39,891 nucleotides of DNA from Defluviitaleaceae bacterium (GTDB lineage: Bacteria > Bacillota > Clostridia > Lachnospirales > WRAX01). A model generated the notes under the pieces. The model was not told the origin of the DNA and did not search any database. It saw only the letters and a list, made by a program, of their open reading frames with translations. Of this stretch, positions 1 through 8,209 are shown piece by piece. Position 1 is the stretch's first letter. Every line of letters starts with the position of its first letter. The position numbers were made by a program, and so were the translations under genes. The stretch covers positions 1 through 39,891 of the forward strand of contig WQVI01000005.1 in assembly GCA_009781625.1 (NCBI GenBank), in the 5' to 3' direction.

Positions 1-298
1 CCAAAATTGCATTAAGGACAACGATGGCAAGAATTACCAAAGGCTCTGCAAAACTTTCCTCACCATGCATTCTGCCCGCAAAAAAGCTTAGGCCCGCAGC
101 AAACAGAAGAACGATAACCATAAAGTCCTTAAACTGCATGAAAAAGCGGACAATAAGCGGTGCGCCGCGCTTGCCCTCTATCACATTGCGCCCATGCTCT
201 TGCATACGCGCCAAAGCTTGCTCTTTACGCAATCCCTTGCCCTTGTCCACCTTGTGCCTTGTCAGCGCAAATTCCGCTGCTTTGTTGTGCCAGTTCAT
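1..298 (-). CDS. P-type cation-transporting ATPase, N-terminal fragment (runs off left edge)
   Basis: Reading the minus strand from an ATG at 298, an open frame continues to the window edge (99 complete codons). It starts MNWHNKAAEFALTRHK and contains the pattern GLRKEQALARMQEHGRN, which fits the cation-transporter N-terminal domain of Ca2+-type (P2A) ATPases. The next stretch, from about residue 53, is FMQFKDFMVIVLLFAAG, the usual first membrane segment, and a second hydrophobic segment begins near residue 87. An AAGGGG ribosome binding site lies just upstream of the ATG. The phosphorylation (DKTGT) and ATP-binding domains lie outside the window, so ion specificity cannot be judged. Family assignment rests on the N-terminal pattern only. 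Confidence 0.75.
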   Translation of the reverse strand, partial: MNWHNKAAEFALTRHKVDKGKGLRKEQALARMQEHGRNVIEGKRGAPLIVRFFMQFKDFMVIVLLFAAGLSFFAGRMHGEESFAEPLVILAIVVLNAIL

Positions 299-341
299 AA
301 AATCGCCCCTTTGTGTTTTGGTGTGTAATACTGATTAGGAA

Positions 342-586
342 ATGCCGACTAAAGTCGGCTAAAGATTGCGACTAAACTCGCCATCACTTTGGTTCTACCA
401 CAAGCCTATTTCCGCTAAAGAAAGCACGCCCTGACCGAAACCTTTAGCCGCCCCCGGTTTTGCGCAGTTTTCGCCAAAACTTTAGAACTGACGAAACAAC
501 CCAAGCTATGTTATGTATAGCAATTTAACTTGATTTGCTATACTACGACCGAGTTTAGTCGGAATATTTAGTCGGCTTTAGCCGAC
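342..586. mobile_element. Hairpin-ended MITE-like element, related to the IS200-type remnant at 16,411
   Basis: The gap between the ATPase and the flippase is bounded by imperfect inverted repeats of about 37 bp, at 343-379 and 550-586. Each end begins with a short hairpin, for example GCCGACTAAAGTCGGC at 344-359, and runs on to a CGACTAAACTCG motif. The left end matches the left end of the element at 16,411 over about 26 bases with no mismatch. No open reading frame is present inside, so this looks like a non-autonomous derivative mobilised by a related transposase. The exact outer boundaries are uncertain. No gene is seen between 299 and 595. Confidence 0.65.
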
Positions 587-595
587 ACCCCCGAT

Positions 596-2131
596 TTACT
601 TCCTAAACGACATCATCTCCCGGATGTCTTTTATAGTGATAGTGCCCAAGAGCACGATAAATACAGCATAAAGCCCCATCAATAGGGCCAGTGAAAACAC
701 CACACCCAGCATCTCCCCAAGGTTTGCAAAATATCGGTTGTGCAAGAAATTTATCACAAGTCCTGCTGCTGTTGCCGCCAGCGCAGGCTTTGCAAACCAG
801 CGCATCATCTGCGGCGCAACATCCGTCACTTTCCTAATACGCACGATGTCAAAAACTGTAATGATGATAAGTCCCGCCAACCAGCCTACCAAAAAGGCCC
901 AAACCCCATATATGGGTACTAAAAAGAAAGTAAAGGCTATGTTGATAAGCGATGCCAGCAAACTGTTGCGAAAGATGAAAACCTGCTCGCCAAGGCCATT
1001 CAACACCCCCGAAAGCGTAATATTAAGATACCAAAACGGGCACATCAGGCCAAGCACCAGCAAGAACATCCCAAGGTCTTGATTATACACGATGTTGCCA
1101 ATTTCATAAGGAAAAACCACGAAGATAAGGCCTGCGCCAAAGGCGATGATACTGGTAAACACTATGGACTTCGATATGGTGGAATTTACCCGCCGAAACT
1201 GTCCCATGGCCACTGCTTCCGATATGGAAGGCACCAGCGAAATTGACAATGCCGTCAAAATGGCCGACGGAAAGAAGATAAGCGGCATGGCCATGCCCGT
1301 TATCTTGCCGAAAACCGCCATTGCCTCTTCCGCGCTATAGCCCCAAAGCTGCAACCGCTGGGGTATCAGCACATTTTCCACCGTGGATAAAAACGACGAT
1401 GATATACGGTTTAGCGTCAGCGGCGTTGCCATGGCCATTATTGCAAACAAAGCCTGATTTTGTGTCATCAGCGGCACTTTCTTGGGCATTCCGCGCCTAT
1501 ACCGCCTGTAGGCCACATAAACATATGCAAAGGACAACGCCTCGCCCGCCGCAATGCCGATAACCGCCGCCGCCGAGGCATATTCCAGCCCTCGGGGTAT
1601 AAATGTCCCTGCCAGCATCAAAATTATCGTCATGCGCGCCAGCTGCTCTATCACTTGGCTTGCTGCCGGTATCGCCGCCTTCTGCAACCCCAGAAAATAG
1701 CCCCGTATACAAGACCCCGCCGCCATAAACACTATGGCCGCCGATAAAATGCGCAATGACAGCGTAAGCCGCCCATCATTTAAGATGCTAACGGCAATTA
1801 GCTCGGCTGAAAAAAACAAAACCACTGTTAGCAGGGCCGCAATCCCGGATGTAATCAGCAATGACTGGCGCAGCAAACGGCGCATATTGCCATATTCGCC
1901 TTTAGCTTGCTCTGCCGCCACAAGGCGCGACAGCGTCGTTGTTATACCGCTGCATGATATCGCCCACGCAAGAGAATATATCAGCATTATCAGCTGATAC
2001 ATACCCATGCCTTCCGGCCCAATGGCCCCTGCCATAAAAATGCGATAGGCAAAGCCTATCAGCCGTGTTATGACATTAGCTATCGTCAGCGTCAGCGCGC
2101 CTGTTATCAATGCTCTCTTAGAAATGGCCAT
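596..2131 (-). CDS. spoVB: SpoVB-like lipid/polysaccharide flippase (MOP superfamily)
   Basis: A 511-residue polytopic membrane protein of the MOP (MurJ/Wzx/MATE-like) superfamily. The N-terminus, TIANVITRLIGFAYRIF followed by GPEGMGMYQL, is the hallmark of SpoVB/YkvU-type proteins, and about 14 hydrophobic segments span the full length, as the family requires. These proteins are thought to flip lipid-linked cell-wall precursors; SpoVB acts in spore cortex synthesis. I chose the ATG at 2131 rather than the upstream start of the open frame because AGGGGG sits about 7 bases before it and the conserved region begins at once. SpoVB paralogues are common in clostridia, so a general envelope role rather than a sporulation-only role is possible. 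Confidence 0.8.
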   Translation of the reverse strand: MAISKRALITGALTLTIANVITRLIGFAYRIFMAGAIGPEGMGMYQLIMLIYSLAWAISCSGITTTLSRLVAAEQAKGEYGNMRRLLRQSLLITSGIAALLTVVLFFSAELIAVSILNDGRLTLSLRILSAAIVFMAAGSCIRGYFLGLQKAAIPAASQVIEQLARMTIILMLAGTFIPRGLEYASAAAVIGIAAGEALSFAYVYVAYRRYRRGMPKKVPLMTQNQALFAIMAMATPLTLNRISSSFLSTVENVLIPQRLQLWGYSAEEAMAVFGKITGMAMPLIFFPSAILTALSISLVPSISEAVAMGQFRRVNSTISKSIVFTSIIAFGAGLIFVVFPYEIGNIVYNQDLGMFLLVLGLMCPFWYLNITLSGVLNGLGEQVFIFRNSLLASLINIAFTFFLVPIYGVWAFLVGWLAGLIIITVFDIVRIRKVTDVAPQMMRWFAKPALAATAAGLVINFLHNRYFANLGEMLGVVFSLALLMGLYAVFIVLLGTITIKDIREMMSFRK

Positions 2132-2213
2132 GAAATTCCCCCTGCAAAATTCTATGTAAACAAGCCATGTTATATTACATGCAAAATGTTTGGCAAATTT
2201 GACATGGGTCGCC

Positions 2214-2241
2214 ATTATAGCTATTTGCTCATATCATCCAA
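2214..2241 (-). promoter_or_regulatory. Candidate promoter for the SpoVB-like gene
   Basis: On the minus strand, TTGGAT (2241-2236) and a perfect TATAAT (2219-2214) are separated by 16 bases, about 80 bases upstream of the chosen start. The -35 is a weak match, and a sporulation sigma factor could use another site nearer the gene. Confidence 0.4.
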
Positions 2242-2369
2242 TTGCTGTTATGGCTATATATGTCGAAATATGCCGAGATGAAATTATTGCGGAAAATGCC
2301 AATTTGTGCTATACTCCCAAAGATATTGTTATATTTATTGCATTGCAACAAACGGAAAGGAGGTGCAAC

Positions 2370-2453
2370 ATGTTATCTTTGTTCTTTGGCATTGCTTCAT
2401 GCTACTGTAACCTTTGGATTATTAGACCGCGAAATTGGGGAAACTGTGGCTAA
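2370..2453 (+). CDS. Possible 27-residue peptide with a strong ribosome binding site
   Basis: An ATG at 2370 is preceded by AAAGGAGGTGCAAC, one of the best ribosome binding sites in the window. It opens a 27-codon frame starting MLSLFFGIASCYCNLW that is hydrophobic at its N-terminus and cysteine-containing. It ends 58 bases before the XRE-type regulator. No family is recognised. It could be a leader peptide, a small membrane peptide or chance. The rest of 2,132-2,511 holds only the flippase promoter region and AT-rich sequence. Confidence 0.3.
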   Translation: MLSLFFGIASCYCNLWIIRPRNWGNCG

Positions 2454-2511
2454 AAAATCTTTGAAATGATATTGTTAATAATTGTGGACTAATAAGGGAG
2501 GCAGATATCTA

Positions 2512-3555
2512 TTGCAAAAGTACCAAATACTGAATGAAATGTTTGCTATGGGGGGAAATCAAGATATAGAGAAAAGTAATATAGTGAAGGGCAAAATGCT
2601 GTATTATCTTGAAGTTAACGGCAGCGATCCTCAAGTTGAAGATGGCATACGAGTGCTTGACGCATTTTCGGCGGAATTCCATCGTAGTGGCTTAGAAGTA
2701 AGTAGCGAGATATCTGCCCCGATATTTGATAGACTATCTGCTACAGAAGAATGGGATTTTTATGACATAAGGCTCCTTACGGCTGTTGTGGGCTATAACG
2801 AATCATATGAAAAAACATATGAATTTGCAGAGAAGGCCTTAAAGAAACTAGAAAAGCATTCTAATGAAGAGCGATATGCAATCATAAAACTATCTATTCA
2901 TATGAATGTAGTAAATCGTCTGTTGAGGGCAAAGTATTATGATGTGGATAATCTGACCCCAACTAATGAATTGGAAGAATGGTTTTCTCAATATGCCACA
3001 GCTACCATGGCTATATGCGACGATGGTGGCTTCTCTATACACAAAGGGGCTTTGATGGTAAGAAGCGGCCTTTTCCATCAAGATGATAAATCTGTGGAAA
3101 AGGGACTAAAGCTTCTGGAAAAAATTGGTGCTGATGAAGTGTATCGCATGATGGAGAATGACATATCAGAATATAATTTCCTAATTGGCCTTAAAATGAG
3201 CAAAAGGCAGTTTAACAGAATAATTGGCTCAAACATAAGGAAAAAGCGCATTGAATTTGGCTTAACCATGGAAGTGTTATCGAAGTCCATGGAGCTTTCC
3301 AACGCGGCTTTAGGTTTTATGGAGCGCGGCGAAAGAGGTACAACCAGCTTCAATTTATATAAGCTGGCCGATATCTTTGGCGTACCTATGGAATATTTTT
3401 ATGCCGGCGTCAATGAAACCACTTCTTTGCCCAGCCAAAGAGAGATTAGATTTAAAAAACTAGATGGCTTCACCAAGCATCTTACGGATAGCGAGCTGGA
3501 TTTCTTGATACAAATGGCGAAAAGGTTGCCAAAAGCAAGAGAAACAAAATCTTAA
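2512..3555 (+). CDS. Transcriptional regulator with C-terminal XRE/Cro helix-turn-helix
   Basis: A 347-residue protein. The first 235 residues or so are predicted to be mostly helical and match no family I recognise. Residues 237-300 form a Cro/C1-type helix-turn-helix: IGSNIRKKRIEFGLTMEVL, then LSNAALGFMERGERG and LYKLADIFGVPMEYFY. The C-terminal tail (FTKHLTDSELDFLIQMAKRL) resembles the ends of clostridial XRE regulators. I chose the TTG at 2512 because GGGAGG lies 10 bases before it; an earlier in-frame TTG at 2482 has no such site. DNA binding at the C-terminus after a long helical region is the reverse of Rgg/PlcR-type peptide receptors. The long N-terminal part may be a sensing or dimerising domain (inference). 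Confidence 0.75.
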   Translation: MQKYQILNEMFAMGGNQDIEKSNIVKGKMLYYLEVNGSDPQVEDGIRVLDAFSAEFHRSGLEVSSEISAPIFDRLSATEEWDFYDIRLLTAVVGYNESYEKTYEFAEKALKKLEKHSNEERYAIIKLSIHMNVVNRLLRAKYYDVDNLTPTNELEEWFSQYATATMAICDDGGFSIHKGALMVRSGLFHQDDKSVEKGLKLLEKIGADEVYRMMENDISEYNFLIGLKMSKRQFNRIIGSNIRKKRIEFGLTMEVLSKSMELSNAALGFMERGERGTTSFNLYKLADIFGVPMEYFYAGVNETTSLPSQREIRFKKLDGFTKHLTDSELDFLIQMAKRLPKARETKS

Positions 3556-3570
3556 CAAGACAATATGTGA

Positions 3571-3595
3571 AGGGGCGCCGTTGGTGCCTCTTTTT
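3571..3595 (+). terminator. Rho-independent terminator after the XRE regulator
   Basis: The stem AGGGGCGCC / GGTGCCTCT (nine pairs including two G-T), with a three-base GTT loop, is followed by a run of T. It lies directly after the regulator stop and before obgE. Confidence 0.7.
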
Positions 3596-3646
3596 GTGTT
3601 GCTTTTTAACCAAAAATGCTGTATAATGCATCGTGGAGGTTTTTGT

Positions 3647-4921
3647 ATGTTTGTTGATAAGGTGAAAATAAAGATATCAGGCGGCAAAGGCGGGGATGGC
3701 CACGTGTCCTTTTTGCGGGCGAAGTATGTGCCCGCCGGCGGGCCTGACGGCGGCGACGGCGGCAAAGGCGGCGACATTATTTTTCGCGTGGATGAAAACA
3801 TGGCTACTTTGCTGGACTTTCGTTACAAGCGCAACTATGCCGCCCAGGCCGGTGAAAATGGCAGCAAGCGAAATTGCAGCGGGAAGGCCGCGCCGGATGT
3901 TATAATTGACGTGCCCCGCGGCACCATCATACGCGAGGCCGAAAGCGGCCAAATTATGGCGGATTTAACGGAAAACGGCGAAGAAAGAATTTTGATAAAA
4001 GGCGGCAAAGGCGGCAAAGGCAACCAACATTTTGCGACAAGCCGACGCCAGGCCCCAAGATATGCGGAAAGGGGCCGCGATTCTAAATCCTATGAAGTTA
4101 TCTTAGAGCTTAAAACCCTGGCGGATGTGGGCATCATCGGCCTGCCAAATGTGGGAAAGTCTACCCTTTTGTCCATGGTAACAAATGCCAATCCAAAAAT
4201 TGCTAATTATCATTTTACGACGCTTTCGCCTAACTTGGGCGTTTTGCGCAGCAGGCACGGCGAGGACATTGTGCTGGCGGACATCCCCGGCCTTGTGGAA
4301 GGTGCCAGCCGCGGCGTAGGCCTTGGGCATGATTTTTTGCGGCATGTAGAGCGCACAAAGGTGCTTATCCACGTGGTGGATGCAAGCGGCCTGGAAAACG
4401 ACCCTCTTGTCGCCATTGAGCAAATCAACCAAGAGCTGGCGGACTACAGCGAAAAGTTGGCCACGCGCCCGCAAGTTATAGCGGCAAACAAGATGGACAT
4501 ACCCGAAGCACAGGAAAATTTGCAGCAGATTATTGACGCTTTTGAGCCGAAAGGCGTAAATGTTTTTGCTATTTCAGCCGCCGGCAACCAAGGCTTGGAC
4601 GATTTAATGGCCGCTGCCCATAAATTGGTAAAAGAATCCCCCGAAGACATTACTTTTGATGAAGACTTTGTGGAATTTAAAGAAGAAGAGGCTCGCAACG
4701 CGCCGTTTACCGTCACTTTGGTGGACGAGGGCTATTATCTTGTGGAAGGCATTGGCGTGGAAAAAATGGTTGGCTACACCGATGTGGGCACTGAAAAGGG
4801 CAACGCTTTCTTCCAGCGATATCTCAAAGAGAGGGGCATCATTGCAGAGCTTGAGAATTGCGGCATACAAGAGGGCGACACGGTAAGAATTTATGATATG
4901 GAGTTTGAGTACTTCAAATAG
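3647..4921 (+). CDS. obgE: GTPase ObgE/CgtA
   Basis: A 424-residue essential ribosome-associated GTPase of the Obg family, acting in 50S maturation and the stringent response. The glycine-rich Obg fold (MFVDKVKIKISGGKGGDG onward, with repeated GGKGGKG) covers about residues 1-157. The G domain begins near residue 158, with the P-loop GLPNVGKST at 165-173, a DIPGLVEGAS switch II and NKMD for guanine recognition. The C-terminal OCT domain (about 347-424) includes FTVTLVDEGYYLVEG. The start at 3647 is chosen because GGAGG precedes it and MFVD is the family N-terminus; the open frame extends 22 codons further upstream. yhbY follows 16 bases later, as in many Firmicutes. Confidence 0.97.
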   Translation: MFVDKVKIKISGGKGGDGHVSFLRAKYVPAGGPDGGDGGKGGDIIFRVDENMATLLDFRYKRNYAAQAGENGSKRNCSGKAAPDVIIDVPRGTIIREAESGQIMADLTENGEERILIKGGKGGKGNQHFATSRRQAPRYAERGRDSKSYEVILELKTLADVGIIGLPNVGKSTLLSMVTNANPKIANYHFTTLSPNLGVLRSRHGEDIVLADIPGLVEGASRGVGLGHDFLRHVERTKVLIHVVDASGLENDPLVAIEQINQELADYSEKLATRPQVIAANKMDIPEAQENLQQIIDAFEPKGVNVFAISAAGNQGLDDLMAAAHKLVKESPEDITFDEDFVEFKEEEARNAPFTVTLVDEGYYLVEGIGVEKMVGYTDVGTEKGNAFFQRYLKERGIIAELENCGIQEGDTVRIYDMEFEYFK

Positions 4922-4937
4922 AAGGGCTGGTTAAGGT

Positions 4938-5225
4938 ATGTTAAGTAGCAAGGAAAGGGCGACATTGCGGGCCATGGCAAACAAAATGCCTGCCATATTT
5001 CGGCTGGGCAAGGACGGCATAACACAAGATTTTTTGGCCGCCATACGTGATGCCCTAGAGGCCAGAGAGCTTATAAAAATTGACATTTTAAACAATTGTG
5101 AGATAGATGTACGGGATGCGGCGGAAGAGATAGCCCGCCGTACTAATGCGCAGGTTGTGCAAACCATAGGCAAGAGATTTGTGCTTTACAGAAAGTCCTA
5201 CACCAAAAAAGAAGGAATTTTATAG
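4938..5225 (+). CDS. yhbY: YhbY/YqeI family RNA-binding protein
   Basis: A 95-residue CRM-domain (YhbY-like) protein, thought to bind pre-50S ribosomal particles. The family signature is clear: LSSKERATLRAMANKM, then the FRLGKDGIT segment (GxxG-type loop), and the closing IGKRFVLYRKS. The length is typical. It sits 16 bases after obgE, probably in the same transcript, and is followed at once by a terminator, so the two genes form a small ribosome-assembly operon. The ribosome binding site is weak (GGTTAAGG), which fits expression coupled to obgE. Confidence 0.93.
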   Translation: MLSSKERATLRAMANKMPAIFRLGKDGITQDFLAAIRDALEARELIKIDILNNCEIDVRDAAEEIARRTNAQVVQTIGKRFVLYRKSYTKKEGIL

Positions 5226-5235
5226 CAAGAGCGCG

Positions 5236-5261
5236 CCACCCAATTTCTGGGTGGTATTTTT
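5236..5261 (+). terminator. Terminator of the obgE-yhbY operon
   Basis: A CCACCC/GGGTGG hairpin (5236-5241 with 5249-5254, seven-base loop) is followed by TATTTTTA. Confidence 0.85.
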
Positions 5262-5275
5262 ATGCAAAAAAATAC

Positions 5276-5317
5276 TTGACATGCAAATTGTATTACTGTA
5301 TTATATAAGTAATACAG
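5276..5317 (+). promoter_or_regulatory. Promoter and operator of the GntR/ABC operon
   Basis: TTGACA (5276-5281) and TATTAT (5299-5304) are spaced 17 bases apart. The -10 lies inside an inverted repeat: TGTATTAC at 5289-5296 with GTAATACA at 5309-5316, and nested CTGTATTA at 5296-5303 with TAATACAG at 5310-5317. The position over the promoter, directly upstream of a GntR-type gene, suggests autorepression. Confidence 0.75.
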
Positions 5318-5336
5318 AATTGCGAAAGGAGCAGCC

Positions 5337-5729
5337 ATGAGCAACAACTTTGACAACAAACGCCCAATTTATCAGCAAATTATAGATCGCATCCTGACAT
5401 CCATCGCCAAAGGCGAGATGGCTCCGGGCGAAAAAGTGGCCAGCGTGCGCGTGATGGCGCTGTATTACGGCGTAAACCCCAACACTATACAAAAATCCCT
5501 AGCGAAGCTGGAAGAAATGGGATATCTGCGGGCAGAACGCACTTCGGGCCGCTATGTTACCAGCGACGCAGCAACCATTGCTGCTTTAAAAACACGCATA
5601 CCCGACACAATTATTGGCGATTTTGTGGCGGAAATGATAGGTCTTGGAATCGCGAAACCTGAAATCCCACACCATGTAAAAGAATATATCGAGAGGGTGG
5701 ATAAAGATGGAAAAGATATTGCAAATTAG
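5337..5729 (+). CDS. GntR family repressor, YtrA subfamily
   Basis: A 130-residue protein. The N-terminal winged helix-turn-helix (about residues 10-78) reads RPIYQQIIDRI, then KVASVRVMALYYGVNPNTIQ and GYLRAERTSGRYV. Only a short helical tail of about 45 residues follows, which is the YtrA arrangement; larger GntR proteins carry a metabolite domain. YtrA-type regulators repress ABC transporter operons and respond to cell-wall-active compounds in Bacillus. AAAGGAG precedes the ATG. The coding region overlaps the ABC ATPase gene by 23 bases, so translation is likely coupled. The palindrome over its own promoter is the probable target. Confidence 0.9.
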   Translation: MSNNFDNKRPIYQQIIDRILTSIAKGEMAPGEKVASVRVMALYYGVNPNTIQKSLAKLEEMGYLRAERTSGRYVTSDAATIAALKTRIPDTIIGDFVAEMIGLGIAKPEIPHHVKEYIERVDKDGKDIAN

Positions 5730-6411
5730 CAATTTAACGAAGAGTTACGGCAAAACACAGGCAGTTAGGGACATTACATTTGACGTGAAGAAGGGCAGTA
5801 TTGTTGGATTACTGGGCCCCAATGGCAGCGGCAAAACCACCATTATCAAAACCATCATGGGCCTGCTTTCCGACTACGGCGGCAATGTATCCATAAAGGG
5901 CGAAGCCCCGGGGCCTATCGCCAATAGCCGCATATCCTATCTTCCGGACGTAGCCCACATACCCACATGGTTTAAAGTAAGCCGCGCCATTGCTTTCTTT
6001 GCAGATTTTTACGAAGACTTTGACGCCGTCCGGGCAGAGGCCATGCTCGCTGCTATGAAAATCCCTTTGGACAAAAAAATAAAATCCCTTTCCCGCGGTA
6101 TGCAGGAAAAGGTGCAGCTATCGCTGGTGATGAGCCGCCGGGCGGACCTTTATGTTCTGGACGAACCCATCGGTGCAGTAGACCCCGCCAGCCGCGAATT
6201 TATCATAGACACAATTTTAAAGAACTTCGACGGCGAAGGAGCAATTTTGCTGTCAACCCACATTGTTGCTGATATAGAGCCCATTTTGGACGTGGCCATC
6301 TTCCTGCGCGAAGGTGAAATTATTTTGCATGACGATGTGGACAAAATTCGCGAGGAGAAGGCCACTTCTCTTGACCAACTTTTCCGCGAGGTGTTTAAAA
6401 ATGTTGTTTAA
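5707..6411 (+). CDS. ABC transporter ATP-binding protein (YtrB-like)
   Basis: A 234-residue nucleotide-binding subunit. Walker A is GPNGSGKTT at residues 37-45, the signature is LSRGMQEK near 129-136, Walker B is LYVLDEP and the H-loop is STHIVAD. The Q-loop region is atypical, a feature common in ABC-2/YtrB-type ATPases. It overlaps both neighbours, the GntR gene upstream by 23 bases and the first membrane subunit downstream by 11 bases, so it is clearly one operon. It should energise the three membrane proteins that follow, but which of them it pairs with cannot be read from sequence. Confidence 0.93.
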   Translation: MEKILQISNLTKSYGKTQAVRDITFDVKKGSIVGLLGPNGSGKTTIIKTIMGLLSDYGGNVSIKGEAPGPIANSRISYLPDVAHIPTWFKVSRAIAFFADFYEDFDAVRAEAMLAAMKIPLDKKIKSLSRGMQEKVQLSLVMSRRADLYVLDEPIGAVDPASREFIIDTILKNFDGEGAILLSTHIVADIEPILDVAIFLREGEIILHDDVDKIREEKATSLDQLFREVFKNVV

Positions 6412-7270
6412 GCTGATGAAATACGACTTTGTATATAGTGCGAGGCTGTTTTTCGCCTTGGGCACAATTGCAATAGCCCTCGCGTTTATTTTGGGCGGCG
6501 TTGACGGCCTGTATCAAGGATATCGCATAATGTTTGCGGGTCAAGAGCAAAGCATCATCTTCACGCCAAATTCAACCTTTATGCAGATGCTAAGCATTGT
6601 CCTCATCCCCGTTGGTGTGGCCGCAATTATCCACATTGCGCAGTTTTACCACAAAAGCATGTTTGGCAAAGCGGGCCATCTGGCCATGACAATGCCCGTC
6701 AGCCGCGGCACCGTGCTATTATCCAAGATAACCGTGTCCTTTGCATGGGTTTTATACGTAATAGCCGTGGCAATGGCCATGGTGGCCGTCACCCATATCA
6801 TATCACCTTACCTAAGCCTCACCCTTTTCTTCACATTTATTGACATTGGGACAATTGCATTCATCGTCCACACTGCAATCGTAGCTCTGGCCGCCATCCC
6901 CCTGCTGTTTTTCTGCATAACCCTGTCAAACTCCGTATTTATCGGCGTGCGGCTAAATGGCATAATAGCGGGCTTTATCGGATTCTTGTATGCAGGGATT
7001 TACGCTTATCTTGCGGACAGGTTGACAATGAGGTTTACACCGGCAATTGATGCGATGATTATGAATCCCGGAACTATATGGGAGCAGCATACGATAGTTC
7101 GCGTACCGCTGATGGGTTTGCAATATGGACGCATTGTCATCGGTCAACGCCCCTGGGGCGGCCATGATGTGTATATCGATATTTTTTTCATAGCCCTCAC
7201 GCTGGCCATAGCCGCCATAGCCGCGGCCGCCACCCATAGCCTGCTGAAAAAGCGCGTATCCCTACAATAG
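6401..7270 (+). CDS. ABC-2 type permease paralogue 1 of 3
   Basis: A 289-residue membrane protein with about six hydrophobic segments. It starts MLFKLMKYDFVYSARLFFAL, shared in pattern with the next two genes, as are the FYHKSMFGKAGHLAMTMPVSR loop region and a LMGLQYGRIVIG motif before the last membrane segment. I chose the ATG at 6401 because GAGGTG lies upstream and the aligned paralogues start at the same residue; the open frame runs further upstream inside the ATPase gene. It probably forms part of the membrane channel of the YtrB-like transporter. The substrate is unknown. Confidence 0.85.
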   Translation: MLFKLMKYDFVYSARLFFALGTIAIALAFILGGVDGLYQGYRIMFAGQEQSIIFTPNSTFMQMLSIVLIPVGVAAIIHIAQFYHKSMFGKAGHLAMTMPVSRGTVLLSKITVSFAWVLYVIAVAMAMVAVTHIISPYLSLTLFFTFIDIGTIAFIVHTAIVALAAIPLLFFCITLSNSVFIGVRLNGIIAGFIGFLYAGIYAYLADRLTMRFTPAIDAMIMNPGTIWEQHTIVRVPLMGLQYGRIVIGQRPWGGHDVYIDIFFIALTLAIAAIAAAATHSLLKKRVSLQ

Positions 7271-7279
7271 GAGGTTAAA

Positions 7280-8197
7280 ATGTTACTAAAATTAATGAAG
7301 CACGACATTGCATACAGCGCGAAGATATTTTTCGCTTTGGGCGCAATTGCAGTGGCGATAGCCCTAATATACGGCACGGCGGTAAATATACAACATGCCA
7401 CATATCAACAGCAAGTTGTGATGGCTTATCAGTCGCCGGCAAATCCGTTTCGTTTGTTTAACTTTGTCTTCATGTTCTCCAATATACTGCTGATACCGGT
7501 TGGCATGGCCGCCATCATCCACATTGCGCAATTTTACCGTAAAAGCATGTTTGGCCGCGTGGGGCACCTCACAATGACAACGCCCGTCAGTCGCAACACC
7601 CTGCTAACATCAAAAATAGCCGTGTCCTTTACGTGGTTTGTTTACACCATCGGCCTGGTGGTTGTCATGGTAATCATCTTTAGCCTATTGTCACCGTATC
7701 GACCTTGGGGACTGGCTCAGCTAATCCGCCAAATTTTTAGCGCAGATATGGTGGTTCTTGGCGTAAACATTGCCGCCATAGGCTTTGCCGCCATTGCCCT
7801 GTTGTTTTTCTGTGTCACGCTTTCGCATTCCATTATAGCAGGCAAGCGCGTTAATGGTTTTTTGGCTGGCTTTATTGGCCTCTTGTATGCCTGGCTGTAT
7901 GTTTGGATAATGGATATGCTGTCAAGAAGATTTATGGGAGATATAGTGACCGTGATAACCAAACCCGACGGAACCTTTTGGGGCAACCACACAAGCCATA
8001 ATGTACAACTAACAGGCTTGCAATACGGCCGCATTGTCATCAGGCAGATGACGTGGGAATGGATAGCCGATACGCCCGGGCCTATGTTTCGAGAAGCATT
8101 TATCGACATATATTTCATCGCCCTTACCCTTACAGCCGCCGCTATAGCCATCGCCGCCACGCGTTACCTGTTGAAAAGACGCATATCCTTACAATAG
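7280..8197 (+). CDS. ABC-2 type permease paralogue 2 of 3
   Basis: A 305-residue membrane protein, homologous along its whole length to its two neighbours. Shared blocks are MLLKLMKHDIAYSAKIFFAL at the start, FYRKSMFGRVGHLTMTTPVSR near residue 90, VNGFLAGFIGLLYAWLY in the middle and LTGLQYGRIVIRQ near residue 250. Its start is preceded by TAGGAGGTTAAA, nearly the same site as the third copy. It is closer to copy 3 than to copy 1 by eye. A role as a membrane subunit of the same ABC complex is inferred. Confidence 0.85.
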   Translation: MLLKLMKHDIAYSAKIFFALGAIAVAIALIYGTAVNIQHATYQQQVVMAYQSPANPFRLFNFVFMFSNILLIPVGMAAIIHIAQFYRKSMFGRVGHLTMTTPVSRNTLLTSKIAVSFTWFVYTIGLVVVMVIIFSLLSPYRPWGLAQLIRQIFSADMVVLGVNIAAIGFAAIALLFFCVTLSHSIIAGKRVNGFLAGFIGLLYAWLYVWIMDMLSRRFMGDIVTVITKPDGTFWGNHTSHNVQLTGLQYGRIVIRQMTWEWIADTPGPMFREAFIDIYFIALTLTAAAIAIAATRYLLKRRISLQ

Positions 8198-8209
8198 GAG
8201 GTAAACAAA

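Noticed and set aside
2190..2369. Longer open frames upstream of the 27-residue peptide
   Set aside because: No ribosome binding site, and they run over the promoter region of the flippase gene.
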